64,000 nt of DNA, from positions 1 through 64,000 of the forward strand of contig NZ_ATVC01000003.1 of assembly GCF_000420525.1 (NCBI RefSeq). The letters are read 5' to 3'. The notes under the pieces were generated by a model. That model had not been told where the DNA came from. It ran no database searches and saw only the letters and a list, made by a program, of their open reading frames with translations. This document shows, piece after piece, positions 35,895 to 45,849 of this stretch. Made by a program: the position numbers and the translations under genes. This stretch comes from Aquaspirillum serpens DSM 68. GTDB lineage: Bacteria > Pseudomonadota > Gammaproteobacteria > Burkholderiales > Aquaspirillaceae. Position 1 is the stretch's first letter. Each line of letters begins with the position of its first letter.

Positions 35895-36233
35895 TCAGTC
35901 TGGGATGACCCCAGTTTTTGGTGCAGGAACAGAGCCTGTACCGGATTCTACTGGCGGCACATTGGACATCACGCCCAGTGCTTGAGTAGATTGGTTGGAC
36001 ATCATCACCAAACCGAGACAGCTGGAGAAAAACACAACTGCACACAGCGCTGTCATACGACTTAAGAAGTTTGCGGAACCAGAAGACCCAAAGAGACTAC
36101 CAGCCGAACCTGCCCCAGATCCGAAAGCTGCTCCTGCGTCTGCGCCTTTACCATGCTGCATTAGCACCAGCACGATCACTGCGATAGCAGAAACAATATT
36201 AAGAATCCAAATCAGTGTTTTGATGATTTCCAT
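35895..36233 (-). CDS. secG: Protein translocase subunit SecG
   Basis: A 112-aa inner-membrane protein of the SecYEG channel with two hydrophobic helices (about 4-24 and 55-75). VLVLMQHGKGADAGAAFGSGAG is the conserved loop (split here: MQHGKGADAGAAFG). The C-terminal tail is Pro/Val-rich. It lies 3 bp after tpiA. Confidence 0.93.
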   Translation of the reverse strand: MEIIKTLIWILNIVSAIAVIVLVLMQHGKGADAGAAFGSGAGSAGSLFGSSGSANFLSRMTALCAVVFFSSCLGLVMMSNQSTQALGVMSNVPPVESGTGSVPAPKTGVIPD

Positions 36234-36236
36234 ATT

Positions 36237-37004
36237 TTATCTTTTTTCCGACGCTTGGCAAATCTTTTTAAACTGGCCAAGATCTAGAGATGCGCCACCA
36301 ACTAATACACCATCGACCTGAGGTAAAGCCAAGATGGCTTCTGCATTGTCAGCTTTAACGCTCCCCCCGTAAAGGACGCGCATAGTAGCACAAGCCGGCA
36401 AAGAATGCAGCAGCTTTTTTTGCAGCTGTGTATGCATTTCTTCCACGTCGGCCAAGCTGGCGACTTTTCCTGTCCCAATCGCCCACACGGGTTCATACGC
36501 CACCACCACCTGCGGCAGTTCTTTTAATAGTGGCATCACTTCATCCAGCTGTTGCTCAACCGTTTGCCAAGCCAGCCCAGCTTCACGTTGTGCAAATGAC
36601 TCACCCACACAAAAGATCGGTAATAAATGGTGTTGCGCCAGTGCCTTCAATTTTTTTGATAACACCTGTTGGCCTTCAGCGAAATATTGGCGGCGCTCAG
36701 AATGCCCGACCAAGACGGCACGACAGCCCACATCCGCCAACATCCGCGCCGACACTTCCCCTGTAAAAGCCCCGTCTTCAGCAAAGGAACTGACATCTTG
36801 TGCAGCAATCTGCCAGCCAGCTTGCTGCTGTTGCCACTCGTTTGCCAATAAAAGATAAGGCGTAGGCAAGGCAATCATAATATGAGACTGATTGCAGGCC
36901 GAATCTTGGGATAGCACTGACAAAGCAGCGCGCACTTGCGTTACGCTGCCATGCATTTTCCAGTTAGCAATCACCAACTTACCCGCAGAAAAAGGGGAGG
37001 ACAT
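36237..37004 (-). CDS. tpiA: Triosephosphate isomerase
   Basis: A 255-aa TIM-barrel enzyme that interconverts dihydroxyacetone phosphate and glyceraldehyde 3-phosphate. NWKMHG (Lys), VGHSERRQYF (catalytic His) and AYEPVWAIGTGK (catalytic Glu and flexible loop) are all present, as is the phosphate-binding VLYGGSVK. ATG 37004 has AAAGGG about 5 nt before it. First gene of tpiA-secG-tRNA-Leu-nuo. Confidence 0.95.
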   Translation of the reverse strand: MSSPFSAGKLVIANWKMHGSVTQVRAALSVLSQDSACNQSHIMIALPTPYLLLANEWQQQQAGWQIAAQDVSSFAEDGAFTGEVSARMLADVGCRAVLVGHSERRQYFAEGQQVLSKKLKALAQHHLLPIFCVGESFAQREAGLAWQTVEQQLDEVMPLLKELPQVVVAYEPVWAIGTGKVASLADVEEMHTQLQKKLLHSLPACATMRVLYGGSVKADNAEAILALPQVDGVLVGGASLDLGQFKKICQASEKR

Positions 37005-37241
37005 AGCGACCCTTTCCAAAAAAAGAGCGCGGATTATACCTGTGGCCTTGATGTTGCACAGCTGTTGTTGTCGATTTCGCGCTAACATCCGATGTTTACA
37101 GGATTTAGCGGAAAACCGAAGTCAGCAAATGATGGCTAAAATCTGCCAACAAAATAGGCGCAATTTTCCAACGCGCACGGCTTTTCTTGCATAAACACAA
37201 AACAAAGCTGTTTCAAACTTTGCTTAGCAAGGGGCTTTCCG

Positions 37242-37247
37242 TATAAT
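37242..37247 (+). promoter_or_regulatory. -10 box upstream of the cytochrome c gene
   Basis: A perfect TATAAT about 45 bp before the start of the diheme cytochrome gene, with TTGCTT or TTTGCT at a suitable -35 distance. Confidence 0.55.
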
Positions 37248-37292
37248 CCGCGCTGAATTTTAATTGTCATTACTTACTGGCGAGGCAGCTAA

Positions 37293-38048
37293 ATGGGTAG
37301 CGAAAATAAAGCGGTGCCGTCTGGTGGTGCGATCACCATCATCCTAGGCACAATCGTGATTCTGGTAGCGGGGGTCTGGTTGTTAGCAAAACTGGCCACC
37401 AGCGGTTTTTCTATTGACGCTAGTGTGATGTCGAAAGAGGCAATCGCTTCGCGCATTAAACCGGTTGGCGAATCAAAAGCCAGCGAAGGTGGTGCACCGG
37501 GCAGTCGGACTGGTGAAGGGGTTTACAAAGCGATTTGTGCCTCCTGTCACAATGACGGTTTGGCAGGTGCACCAAAATTTGCTGACACCGGCGCATGGAG
37601 TGCACGTTTGGCACAGGGTTACGACACCTTAGTCAAACATGCAATCGAAGGGATTCGTGGCATGCCAGCTAAAGGCGGTGCAACCGATCTGACCAATGAA
37701 GAAGTTGCTCGTGCAGTGGCCTACATGGGCAATGCAGCTGGGGCAAAATTTACTGAACCTGCGGTTGCAGGTGCAGAAGGCGGTGGCGCAGCAGCGGCTA
37801 TCGATCCTAATGTCAAAGGTAAAGAAATTTACGCTTCGGTTTGTATGGCTTGCCATGACACAGGCGCAGCAGGTGCACCTAAGTTTGGTGACAAAGCAGC
37901 TTGGGCACCCCGTGTATCAAAAGGCTTAGATGCCTTGGTGGCTTCTGGTATCAAAGGTTTGAATGCAATGCCAGCTAAAGGCGGTTATTCGGGCAGTGAC
38001 GAAGAATTCCGCGCAGCGGTGGAGTACATGGTGAATGCATCGAAGTAA
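37293..38048 (+). CDS. Diheme cytochrome c5-like protein, membrane-anchored
   Basis: A 251-aa protein with an N-terminal membrane anchor (about 13-35) and two tandem cytochrome c domains in the periplasm. Heme sites are CASCH (82-86) and CMACH (184-188); each domain ends in an NAMPAKGG- or GMPAKGG-type loop that supplies the axial Met (Met124 in the first). The domains are similar, pointing to an internal duplication. Probably an electron carrier to a terminal oxidase. Single-gene unit with its own promoter and terminator. Confidence 0.92.
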   Translation: MGSENKAVPSGGAITIILGTIVILVAGVWLLAKLATSGFSIDASVMSKEAIASRIKPVGESKASEGGAPGSRTGEGVYKAICASCHNDGLAGAPKFADTGAWSARLAQGYDTLVKHAIEGIRGMPAKGGATDLTNEEVARAVAYMGNAAGAKFTEPAVAGAEGGGAAAAIDPNVKGKEIYASVCMACHDTGAAGAPKFGDKAAWAPRVSKGLDALVASGIKGLNAMPAKGGYSGSDEEFRAAVEYMVNASK

Positions 38049-38063
38049 GCATTTGCTTGAGAC

Positions 38064-38099
38064 AAAAAACGGCCTTGTTCTCACAGGGCCGTTTTTTAT
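38064..38099. terminator. Bidirectional terminator between cytochrome c and rep
   Basis: AAAAAACGGCC/GGCCGTTTTTT with a 12-nt loop region; U-runs on both strands serve the two convergent genes. Confidence 0.88.
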
Positions 38100-38114
38100 T
38101 GCCACCAGCACACG

Positions 38115-40112
38115 CTAGGGCTTATTTTTGTTTGCCAACATGGCACGCAAATTGGCTAAACGGGCTTGTCCCTCGCTGCGGCTTACCACGGCAGGTTTAT
38201 CACTTTTTTGACCAACACAGCGCAAATCGTCACTGTCAATTTCAGCAATAAAACGCGAAGGCTCACAGAACAGCCACTCGCCACCACGCCGTCGTTTTAA
38301 GCAGTGCATTAGCGTTAAACTTCGCTGGGCACGGGTAATACCGACATACATTAAGCGGCGCTCCTCCTCGACAGTTCCCTGATCAATCGATTCATTGTGC
38401 GGCAAAATCCCCTCTTCGCAGCCGATCAAGAACACATGCGGGTATTCCAACCCTTTGGCAGCATGTAGCGTTGACAGTTGCACAGCATCTTGCTGTTTAT
38501 CTTTCTCTCGCCCTTCTAATAGCGTCATCAATGCAATGGTCTGAGCCAGTTCAACCAGATTTTTGCCATCCTCTTCGCCTTTCTTACCGATCCAAGTCAC
38601 AAACTCTTGGACGTTTTTCCACTTGGTTTCCGCAGTGCGTGTTTCTTCACTATCGAATAACCACGCCTCAAACCCAATGGTCAGCAACAACTCTTGCAGC
38701 AATGCGCCAGCAGGTTCTCGTTGCACTCGGTATTGCATTCGGTTGATAAATTGGCAAAAGGTCTCCAGCGCCTGTTGTTGTGCAGTGGCTAAAGTTTGTT
38801 GAAAACCCACCTCACAGGCAGCAGCAAATAAGGAAACATGGCGTTGTGCGGCATACTCACCCAACTTGGCTAGGCTGGTGTTGCCAACACCACATTTAGG
38901 TGTGGTGATGGCACGGATAAAAGCCGGATCGTCATCTTCATTGGCTAACAATCGCAGATAGGCCAAGACATCTTTGATTTCGCTACGTTCAAAGAAAGAT
39001 TGTCCTCCAGAAATCAAATAAGGAATGCGATGTTGGCGGAAAGCTTGTTCGATTAAACGCGCTTGGTGATTACCACGGTACAACACGGCATAATCGGCGA
39101 ACGTGGTTCGATGTTCGAATTTATGTGCCAATAGACGTTGCGCCACACTTTCTGCCTCGTGCTCATCATCCTTGCACGACACCACAGTAATCGGATCACC
39201 CAAGCCAAATTCACTCCATAAGCTTTTCTGGAATAACTTCGGATTGTTAGCAATCACGCTGTTAGCCGCACGCAGAATTCGCGCTGTCGAGCGATAGTTT
39301 TGTTCTAGTTTAATCACCCGCAGGCGAGGAAAATCTTGTTGCAACAAACTGAGATTTTCCATATTGGCGCCGCGCCAGCCGTAAATAGACTGATCATCGT
39401 CCCCGACGGCGGTGAACATGGCACGGTCTCCAGCCAACAGCTTTAACAAAAGATATTGGCAGCTATTAGTATCTTGATACTCATCAACCAACAAATAACG
39501 GAGCTTGGCCTGCCAACGCGCTAATGCCTCGGGATATTGCTGTAACAGATGGACGGGAAGGCGGATTAAATCATCGAAATCAACCGCCTGATAGGCAAAT
39601 AAAGTGTCTTGGTAATCAAGATACAGTTTGGCCGCTACGCGGCTAAATTCATCCTGCGCCAGCAATAGCGCAGCTTCGGGGGTGATAAGGTCATTTTTCC
39701 AACGCGAAATTTGGCTTTGCAGGCGGCGAATCTCGGCTTTATCTGTCGAGGCCAAACGGTCAGCCAAAATTTTGGCGGCATCAGCCGCATCTAAAATAGA
39801 AAACTGCGGTTTATAGCCTAATAACCGCGCTTCTTGCCGCATGATATGTAAACCAAGCGAGTGAAAAGTCGAGACGGTGAGACCACGCAGTAATGCAGGT
39901 TCGAGCAATTTTCCCACCCGCTCGAGCATTTCACGGGCTGCTTTATTGGTAAAAGTAATGGCGGCAATATGCTGTGCACTCATGCCGGCTTCTTGTATCA
40001 AATAAGCAATTTTTTGCGTAATGACCCGTGTTTTGCCACTGCCTGCACCGGCAAGAACCAAAAGCGGCCCGTCAAGATGACGAATCGCGGCACGCTGTTG
40101 TGGATTAAGCAT
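38115..40112 (-). CDS. rep: ATP-dependent DNA helicase Rep
   Basis: A 665-aa superfamily 1A 3'-5' helicase that helps replication forks pass protein blocks. Motif I GAGSGKT is at 22-28, with ITFTNKAAREM, VDEYQDTN (motif II), VGDDDQSIYGWRGA (motif III), LEQNYRST (motif IV), LSTLHAAKGLEY (motif V) and RLMYVGITRAQ (motif VI). The overall length and lack of a long C-terminal tail favour Rep over UvrD. Convergent with the cytochrome c gene. Confidence 0.93.
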   Translation of the reverse strand: MLNPQQRAAIRHLDGPLLVLAGAGSGKTRVITQKIAYLIQEAGMSAQHIAAITFTNKAAREMLERVGKLLEPALLRGLTVSTFHSLGLHIMRQEARLLGYKPQFSILDAADAAKILADRLASTDKAEIRRLQSQISRWKNDLITPEAALLLAQDEFSRVAAKLYLDYQDTLFAYQAVDFDDLIRLPVHLLQQYPEALARWQAKLRYLLVDEYQDTNSCQYLLLKLLAGDRAMFTAVGDDDQSIYGWRGANMENLSLLQQDFPRLRVIKLEQNYRSTARILRAANSVIANNPKLFQKSLWSEFGLGDPITVVSCKDDEHEAESVAQRLLAHKFEHRTTFADYAVLYRGNHQARLIEQAFRQHRIPYLISGGQSFFERSEIKDVLAYLRLLANEDDDPAFIRAITTPKCGVGNTSLAKLGEYAAQRHVSLFAAACEVGFQQTLATAQQQALETFCQFINRMQYRVQREPAGALLQELLLTIGFEAWLFDSEETRTAETKWKNVQEFVTWIGKKGEEDGKNLVELAQTIALMTLLEGREKDKQQDAVQLSTLHAAKGLEYPHVFLIGCEEGILPHNESIDQGTVEEERRLMYVGITRAQRSLTLMHCLKRRRGGEWLFCEPSRFIAEIDSDDLRCVGQKSDKPAVVSRSEGQARLANLRAMLANKNKP

Positions 40113-40211
40113 GGTAAAGAAACAATTTATTCAGAAAAGCTTGGCATTCTATCAATCCACAGACGGTAAGATGATGTTTCTCGCTAATCGCAACTGAATA
40201 GAGTCAACACT

Positions 40212-41030
40212 ATGGCAACGTATGCAATTGGAGATATCCAAGGCTGTTATACCCCGTTGATGGATTTATTGCGCACCATCGACTTTTCCCCCTCACGCGA
40301 TCACCTGTGGCTAGTCGGTGATTTAGTCAACCGTGGCCCCGATTCCATTCACGTTTTACGCTGGGCATTTAAACATCAAGACAGCATTAGCTTGGTGTTG
40401 GGCAACCACGATTTACATCTATTAGCTGTCGCAGAGGGCTTCGGCAAACTCAGCAGTGGTGATACGCTGTGGGATATTTTGAATGCTGCCGATGGCAAAA
40501 TATTGCTTGATTGGCTGCGGATGCAACCGTTGATGTTGGCTGGTGAAGGCTATGCCTTAGTGCATGCCGGACTCTTGCCCGAATGGAGTATCAACAAAGC
40601 CTTACGGCTAGCGGAAGAAGTCGAAAATGAGTTAAGTGGCCCGAACTATCGCCAATTTCTCTCCCGTCTGTATGGCAATAAACCCACTCGCTGGAGTGAT
40701 GATTTACGCGGCATCGATCGCTTGCGGATGATTGTGAATGTGATGACACGGATGCGCTTATTGACCCGTGACGGCGAACTCGACCTCAGTTTTAAAGGCG
40801 AATTACCCGATGCACCAGCACATTTGATCCCGTGGTTTGAAGCACCACAGCGCCGGTGGGCAGACACACCGGTCATCTGTGGACACTGGTCAGCGTTAGG
40901 GCTGCATCTGAGCGACAGTATCTTAGCCATCGATACCGGTTGTTTATGGGGCGGTAGCCTTACCGCCCTGCGTCTTGCCGACCGTCAGGTATTCCAACTA
41001 CCGTGTCAGGCGTTTCGCAAGATAGGTTAA
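40212..41030 (+). CDS. apaH: Bis(5'-nucleosyl)-tetraphosphatase, symmetrical
   Basis: A 272-aa PPP-family metallophosphatase that hydrolyses Ap4A to two ADP and can decap Np4-capped RNA. Metal-site motifs: GDIQGC (7-12), GDLVNRGPDS and GNHD, plus VHAGLLP. Its last 71 nt overlap the end of the convergent plsC-like gene. Promoter and ribosome site lie in the 99-bp gap shared with rep. Confidence 0.95.
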   Translation: MATYAIGDIQGCYTPLMDLLRTIDFSPSRDHLWLVGDLVNRGPDSIHVLRWAFKHQDSISLVLGNHDLHLLAVAEGFGKLSSGDTLWDILNAADGKILLDWLRMQPLMLAGEGYALVHAGLLPEWSINKALRLAEEVENELSGPNYRQFLSRLYGNKPTRWSDDLRGIDRLRMIVNVMTRMRLLTRDGELDLSFKGELPDAPAHLIPWFEAPQRRWADTPVICGHWSALGLHLSDSILAIDTGCLWGGSLTALRLADRQVFQLPCQAFRKIG

Positions 41031-41790
41031 GCGCACGGCGCACCGCCCGCTCTGCGCTTTGCGCCAGCGTAAAGCGGGTGTGGCCTACACCACAAATCGG
41101 TTCGCTAAAGCGAATTTCGATACACAAACCTTCTGCGGCAATCATCCGCCGCACCGACTGTAAAAAGGTGACTTCGCCGACATAGGCCGCTTCAGGTACC
41201 AACGTGCCATCACGACGGCAATAACGTAGCCCAACGGGTTGCACCGTGCTGCCTGCCTGAACCGCCGAGTCAAACAGCGAAGCCTTAAACGGCAATACCG
41301 AGGTGCCATCCGAGGTAGTTCCCTCGGGAAACACCGCCATACAATCGCCCTCGCGCAGTGAAGACGCCAAAATTTCATTCACCCGCAGCGCATCACGGCG
41401 ATTAGAGCGATCGATAAACAAAGTCCCTGCCCGCGCCACCAACATCCCAATCACCGGCCATTGCCGAATTTCTCTTTTGGCAACAAAGCGCGAGACGGTG
41501 ACGCTATTGAGAGCAAAAATATCCAGCCATGAAACATGGTTGGCAATCAGAAACGTATTTGCTGGATATAAGCCCGGCGGTTGACCGGTCAATTTCACTT
41601 CAATACCCATAATGGTCAACAGTTGGGCAGACCATTGCTGGCTGACCGCTGCCCGTTGCGCCATGTCCCATGCCGGAAAACGAAAACTGACCGTCGCCAA
41701 GCCACGACCTAGATGGGCTAAAAGTTTTAACCATCGGTGTGCCCGTACGGGAAAACCGGCTTGAGGTAAAGCAGTCAAGGTTGCGCTCAT
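40960..41790 (-). CDS. 1-acyl-sn-glycerol-3-phosphate acyltransferase family protein
   Basis: A 276-aa PlsC-type acyltransferase, probably making phosphatidic acid or acylating another glycerolipid at the inner membrane. H-x4-D is His85/Asp90 (NHVSWLD) and FPEGTTSDG (154-162) is the substrate-binding block. A hydrophobic stretch lies near the N-terminus. The last 71 nt run into the 3' end of apaH on the other strand, so the final 23 residues may be a recent extension. It is 18 bp downstream of mutM and may share its promoter. Confidence 0.88.
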   Translation of the reverse strand: MSATLTALPQAGFPVRAHRWLKLLAHLGRGLATVSFRFPAWDMAQRAAVSQQWSAQLLTIMGIEVKLTGQPPGLYPANTFLIANHVSWLDIFALNSVTVSRFVAKREIRQWPVIGMLVARAGTLFIDRSNRRDALRVNEILASSLREGDCMAVFPEGTTSDGTSVLPFKASLFDSAVQAGSTVQPVGLRYCRRDGTLVPEAAYVGEVTFLQSVRRMIAAEGLCIEIRFSEPICGVGHTRFTLAQSAERAVRRALNLSCETPDTVVGIPDGRQDAGR

Positions 41791-41808
41791 CGTCTTTGTT
41801 CTCGCAAA

Positions 41809-42621
41809 TCAGTGCTGACACATTGGGCAAAAGAATGTGCCGCGTTGTCCTAGGCGCACCATCTCTATCGGGGTGTGGCAGCGGTGACAGGGCAGACCAG
41901 TACGGCCATAAACGGTGTAATTTTGTTGGAAATACCCCGGTTTTCCGACAGCATCGACAAAATCACGCAAAGTGCTGCCACCGGCGGCAATGGCGCGTTG
42001 CAATACCTGTTGCACCGTGTCTACGAGGTGACGACATTCGGCCAAAGTTAAAGTGTTAGCAGCGCGTTGTGGATGAATACCGGCCAAAAACAAGGCTTCA
42101 TTCGCATAAATATTGCCTACCCCAACGACCACATGGTTATCCATCAAGCACAGTTTAATCGCGCTCCGACGTGAGGACAGGGCTTGTTGTAAACCCTCGG
42201 CGGTAAAGTCGGGAGAGAGAGGCTCGGGGCCAAGCTGTTGCAATAAGGGATGAACTTCTGCTGGCCCTGGTTGCCATACAATAGCACCAAAACGACGTGG
42301 GTCATGGTAACGCAAGAGCTGATCGCCAAAATCAAAATCGACATGATCATGCTTGGCGGCTGGGGTATCAGGATCGACCAAACGCAGACTGCCCGACATC
42401 CCAAGATGAATCAGCAACACGCCATGACCAAAATCGAACAACAGATATTTAGCGCGTCGTGTGATGTGCTGTAAGGTCAAGCCCGACAGTTTCTGTGCTA
42501 ACTGAGGGTCAATCGGCCACCGCAGTCGTGGTTGTCTCACCACCACATTGTGCACAATATGTTGTTCAAGGTGGGGGGCAAGCCCCCGTTTAACGGTTTC
42601 AACTTCTGGTAATTCCGGCAT
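41809..42621 (-). CDS. mutM: Formamidopyrimidine-DNA glycosylase
   Basis: A 270-aa base-excision repair enzyme removing 8-oxoguanine and nicking the AP site. MPELPEVE at the N-terminus gives the catalytic Pro2/Glu3; [13 protein letters not shown] is the helix-two-turn-helix; and a zinc finger at the C-terminus uses Cys245, 248, 265 and 268. All catalytic parts are intact. Divergent from the TPR lipoprotein gene. Confidence 0.96.
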   Translation of the reverse strand: MPELPEVETVKRGLAPHLEQHIVHNVVVRQPRLRWPIDPQLAQKLSGLTLQHITRRAKYLLFDFGHGVLLIHLGMSGSLRLVDPDTPAAKHDHVDFDFGDQLLRYHDPRRFGAIVWQPGPAEVHPLLQQLGPEPLSPDFTAEGLQQALSSRRSAIKLCLMDNHVVVGVGNIYANEALFLAGIHPQRAANTLTLAECRHLVDTVQQVLQRAIAAGGSTLRDFVDAVGKPGYFQQNYTVYGRTGLPCHRCHTPIEMVRLGQRGTFFCPMCQH

Positions 42622-42709
42622 GGCACGATCCGCTTTATCAGGCTGGGACGTGGTATTCTAAGCGAAACTATCGGCTGACTTGGCCCTCTTCAGATTGAAT
42701 TTTCCCGAC

Positions 42710-44422
42710 ATGAATGTTCTAGCCACTACTGCACTTCTCTCAGCCCTTTTGCTCAGCGCTTGTGCCAACACCGATCCAACGCCGGTTAAAGTCACGCCCA
42801 CTCAACGTCCCGAGGAAAGCGCAGCCCCCAATCGTGAGCTCAGCGCAGGTTTACTGTACGGCATCTTGGTGAGTGAATTAGCCGTGCAACGTGGTGGTGC
42901 ACTGGCGGCAGCCCCCGCCTATCTGGAGCTCGCCAAAGAAACTTCTGACCCCCGTTTAGCAAGACGTGCCGCCGAATTAGCCTTAAGCAGTGGCAATCTC
43001 AATGTGGCCGATGAAGCACTGGCGTTGTGGGAACAACAAATGCCAGACTCCCTGTTGGCTAAACAACAGCGCGTGATGGTGTTGTGGCGTGAGGGGCGCA
43101 TTGCCGAAGCAGAACAACGCATGGCAACACAGTTGCAAGGCGCGGATATCAGCCGTGCCGCCAGTCTATTTATGCATGTCACCCCTTTATTGCCACGGCA
43201 GGCCGACCCACAAGCTGCTGCTGCGGCGATTGAACGCTTAAGTCAACAATTCCCTCGGCTACCCGAGGCCCATTTCGCCCAAGCAGTTGCCGCAGCGACC
43301 TTGAAAGATGAAGCAGCTGTTGAGCGTAGTCTTGACACGCTGGCAGAACTCGCACCACGCTGGGATTTGCCAGTGTTATGGCGACTCGATGCCGTGCGCA
43401 AACAAAGCCCCGACCTCGCATTGGCCTTTTTAGAAAAAGAACTCAAGCGACGGCCGCGTGCTGGCGCCGAATTACAATTAGCCCACCCACGCCTGTTAGT
43501 GGGTTTGCGGCAATATGAAGCGGCCCGCGAAGGCTTTGCTACGGTATTAAAACAGTTCCCCCATCACCCTGACGCTCGTTATGCGCTGGGTATTCTGGCT
43601 TTCCAGCTCAAACAATATGATGAAGCAGACCAACATTTACGAGCCGCCCTCGAAGCTGGCTATGTTGATGGACCATTCGTTCGGCTCACGCTGGGGCAAT
43701 TAGCAGAAGAACGTAAACAGCTCGAAGAAGCCAAAACGTGGTATCAAGCGATTGGTAAGGGGCGCCATTACAACCAAGCACAAGCACGGTTGGCAGCGAT
43801 TGAAGTCAAAGAAGGCAAGCTAGAAGCAGCACTCGCCCGCATCGAGGGTTTAGAAAACGATGTGGCTGATCCAATCGAATTGCTGTTATTGCAATCCCAA
43901 CTCGCCCGCGAGGCCGGCGCCAATGCCAAAGCCTATCAATTACTTAGTCGAGGCATTAAGCAATTCCCTGCTGCCGCGACCTTATATTATGAACGAGCCT
44001 TACTCGCTGACCGTCTAAACCGCAGTCATGATGCCGAACGCGACCTCCGCCGTTTTTTACGGATGAAACCCAATGATGTCCAAGGGATGAATGCCTTGGG
44101 ATACACCTTGGCCAATCGCGGACAACGACTGCCTGAAGCGCGCCGTTTAATCGAAGCCGCCTTGCAACAACAACCCACCAATCCGATGATTCTCGATAGC
44201 ATGGGTTGGGTATTGTTCCGCCAAGGGAAATTAAAAGACGCCTTGTCTTATCTCGAACAAGCTTACGAGCAAATGAAAGATGCTGAAATCGCCGCCCACC
44301 TCGGCGAGGTTTTGTGGCGTTTAGGGCAACGCGATGCTGCGCGGCAAATTTGGGAAGAAGCCAAACAACGCGACCCAGAACATAAAGTGTTACAAGAGAC
44401 CTTACGGCGACTGAAACCATGA
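42710..44422 (+). CDS. TPR-repeat lipoprotein upstream of lolB
   Basis: A 570-aa protein with a lipoprotein signal (LSALLLSAC, Cys at about 18) and many tetratricopeptide-like helix pairs over the rest, e.g. GFATVLKQFPHHPDARYALG and NPMILDSMGWVLFRQGKLKD. ATG 42710 gives the proper signal peptide; the TTG 10 codons earlier does not. It is translationally coupled to lolB (ATGA overlap). Such proteins are found before lolB in many betaproteobacteria; the function is not established, but an outer-membrane assembly or scaffold role fits. Confidence 0.85.
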   Translation: MNVLATTALLSALLLSACANTDPTPVKVTPTQRPEESAAPNRELSAGLLYGILVSELAVQRGGALAAAPAYLELAKETSDPRLARRAAELALSSGNLNVADEALALWEQQMPDSLLAKQQRVMVLWREGRIAEAEQRMATQLQGADISRAASLFMHVTPLLPRQADPQAAAAAIERLSQQFPRLPEAHFAQAVAAATLKDEAAVERSLDTLAELAPRWDLPVLWRLDAVRKQSPDLALAFLEKELKRRPRAGAELQLAHPRLLVGLRQYEAAREGFATVLKQFPHHPDARYALGILAFQLKQYDEADQHLRAALEAGYVDGPFVRLTLGQLAEERKQLEEAKTWYQAIGKGRHYNQAQARLAAIEVKEGKLEAALARIEGLENDVADPIELLLLQSQLAREAGANAKAYQLLSRGIKQFPAAATLYYERALLADRLNRSHDAERDLRRFLRMKPNDVQGMNALGYTLANRGQRLPEARRLIEAALQQQPTNPMILDSMGWVLFRQGKLKDALSYLEQAYEQMKDAEIAAHLGEVLWRLGQRDAARQIWEEAKQRDPEHKVLQETLRRLKP

Positions 44423-44961
44423 TGCGATCACGTCAGGGATGGGCCGCCATCATGATGGCGTTGAGCGTAACGGCCTGTAGTCAATTACAGCCGCCTACGC
44501 CACATAACACGACAGGGCAATTCGTCCTCCCCAAGCAGTTTTCCCTCGCAGGGCGGATTGGTGTCAAGCTGGAAAACAAAGGGCACTACGGCAATTTCGA
44601 TTGGCAACACGACAGTGGCAGTGATCAACTGGACATCTTGTCGCCTCTTGGCCAAACCGTTGCTCGATTGTCCGCCGATCAAAATGGCGTCCGTTTACAA
44701 CAAGGTGAACGGATATACGAAGCCGCCTCTGCGGAAGAACTAACCCAAAAAACACTGGGTTGGGGTTTACCGCTAGACAATTTGCGCTTTTGGATTCACG
44801 GCCAACCAGCACCCCACACCGCTTATCAAGCCACCGCCAGCGGTTTTCGCCAGCAAGGTTGGTTAATCGAAAGCGAACCACAAGGCAGCGTCCATCCCCA
44901 GCGCATCATCTTGCAACGCCCACAACTCGATATTCGTTTTGCTATTCACCGTTGGAATTAA
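44419..44961 (+). CDS. lolB: Outer-membrane lipoprotein receptor LolB
   Basis: A 180-aa lipoprotein that takes lipoproteins from LolA and inserts them in the outer membrane. Signal peptide with lipobox VTAC; mature part with FSLAGRIGVKLENKGHYGNFDWQH and LSPLGQTVARL, family features of the half-barrel. The start overlaps the stop of the TPR gene by 4 nt. ispE follows 8 nt later. Confidence 0.9.
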   Translation: MMRSRQGWAAIMMALSVTACSQLQPPTPHNTTGQFVLPKQFSLAGRIGVKLENKGHYGNFDWQHDSGSDQLDILSPLGQTVARLSADQNGVRLQQGERIYEAASAEELTQKTLGWGLPLDNLRFWIHGQPAPHTAYQATASGFRQQGWLIESEPQGSVHPQRIILQRPQLDIRFAIHRWN

Positions 44962-44969
44962 TTGCAACT

Positions 44970-45842
44970 ATGGCTTTCCCTTGGTTACAAACACCCCCTA
45001 CCGACCCCAAGTTTTATGGATTTCCCGCACCGGCTAAATTAAACCTGATGTTGAAAATCGTTGGGCGGCGTGATGATGGCTATCACTTATTAGAAACCGT
45101 ATTCCGTTTTATTGACTATGGCGACACTATCTGGCTGGCGCCGGATGACAGCGGCCACATTGTGTTGGAGACCCCTTTGCCGCATGTCGCGCCTGACCAT
45201 GACCTCACGGTACGTGCAGCCCGCGCTTTACAACAAGCCACCGCCTGCCAAGCTGGGGTTCGCATCCGGATTGATAAACGATTGCCGATGGGCGGTGGAT
45301 TAGGCGGCGGTAGTTCTGATGCTGCCACCACTTTAATGGCGCTCAATCAGCTGTGGGGCTTGGGATTATCACGGCAAGCTCTACAAAATATTGCGGTAAC
45401 ACTCGGTGCAGATGTGCCAGTTTTTATATTTGGTGAAGCCGCTTTTGCTAGCGGAATTGGTGAAGAATTAACCACTTGCACAGTCCCACACGCGTGGTAT
45501 GTCGTGTTACATCCCGCTGTTGAAGTCGCCACTGCAAAAATTTTTGCATCAGAGGGGTTGACACGTAATTCGCCTAGGAGCATAATGCGTGCTCTCGAAA
45601 CAACGCAACGACAGAACACTCTGCAAAACGTTGTTTTTGAGATGTTTCCTGAGGTAAAAAACTGTTACGACAGCATATCTCGCTACGGAAATGCAATGAT
45701 GACCGGATCGGGCGCTTGTATTTTCTTAGAGTGTGAATCTCAAAAGGAAGCAGAACAGGTTTACTGTTCTTTGGCAGACGAATACCAAGGCTTCATCGCC
45801 GAGGGGTTGATAGAACATCCGTTCTACAGTCTGTCAAGGTAA
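44970..45842 (+). CDS. ispE: 4-diphosphocytidyl-2-C-methyl-D-erythritol kinase
   Basis: A 290-aa GHMP kinase of the MEP isoprenoid pathway. PAPAKLNLMLKI at the N-terminus, LPMGGGLGGGSSDAA as the ATP loop and MTGSGACIFLE as the third GHMP motif. ATG 44970 fits the family; the open frame upstream overlaps lolB. tRNA-Gln follows 7 bp after the stop. The final third seems AT-richer than the start. Confidence 0.94.
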   Translation: MAFPWLQTPPTDPKFYGFPAPAKLNLMLKIVGRRDDGYHLLETVFRFIDYGDTIWLAPDDSGHIVLETPLPHVAPDHDLTVRAARALQQATACQAGVRIRIDKRLPMGGGLGGGSSDAATTLMALNQLWGLGLSRQALQNIAVTLGADVPVFIFGEAAFASGIGEELTTCTVPHAWYVVLHPAVEVATAKIFASEGLTRNSPRSIMRALETTQRQNTLQNVVFEMFPEVKNCYDSISRYGNAMMTGSGACIFLECESQKEAEQVYCSLADEYQGFIAEGLIEHPFYSLSR

Positions 45843-45849
45843 AAGTTAC

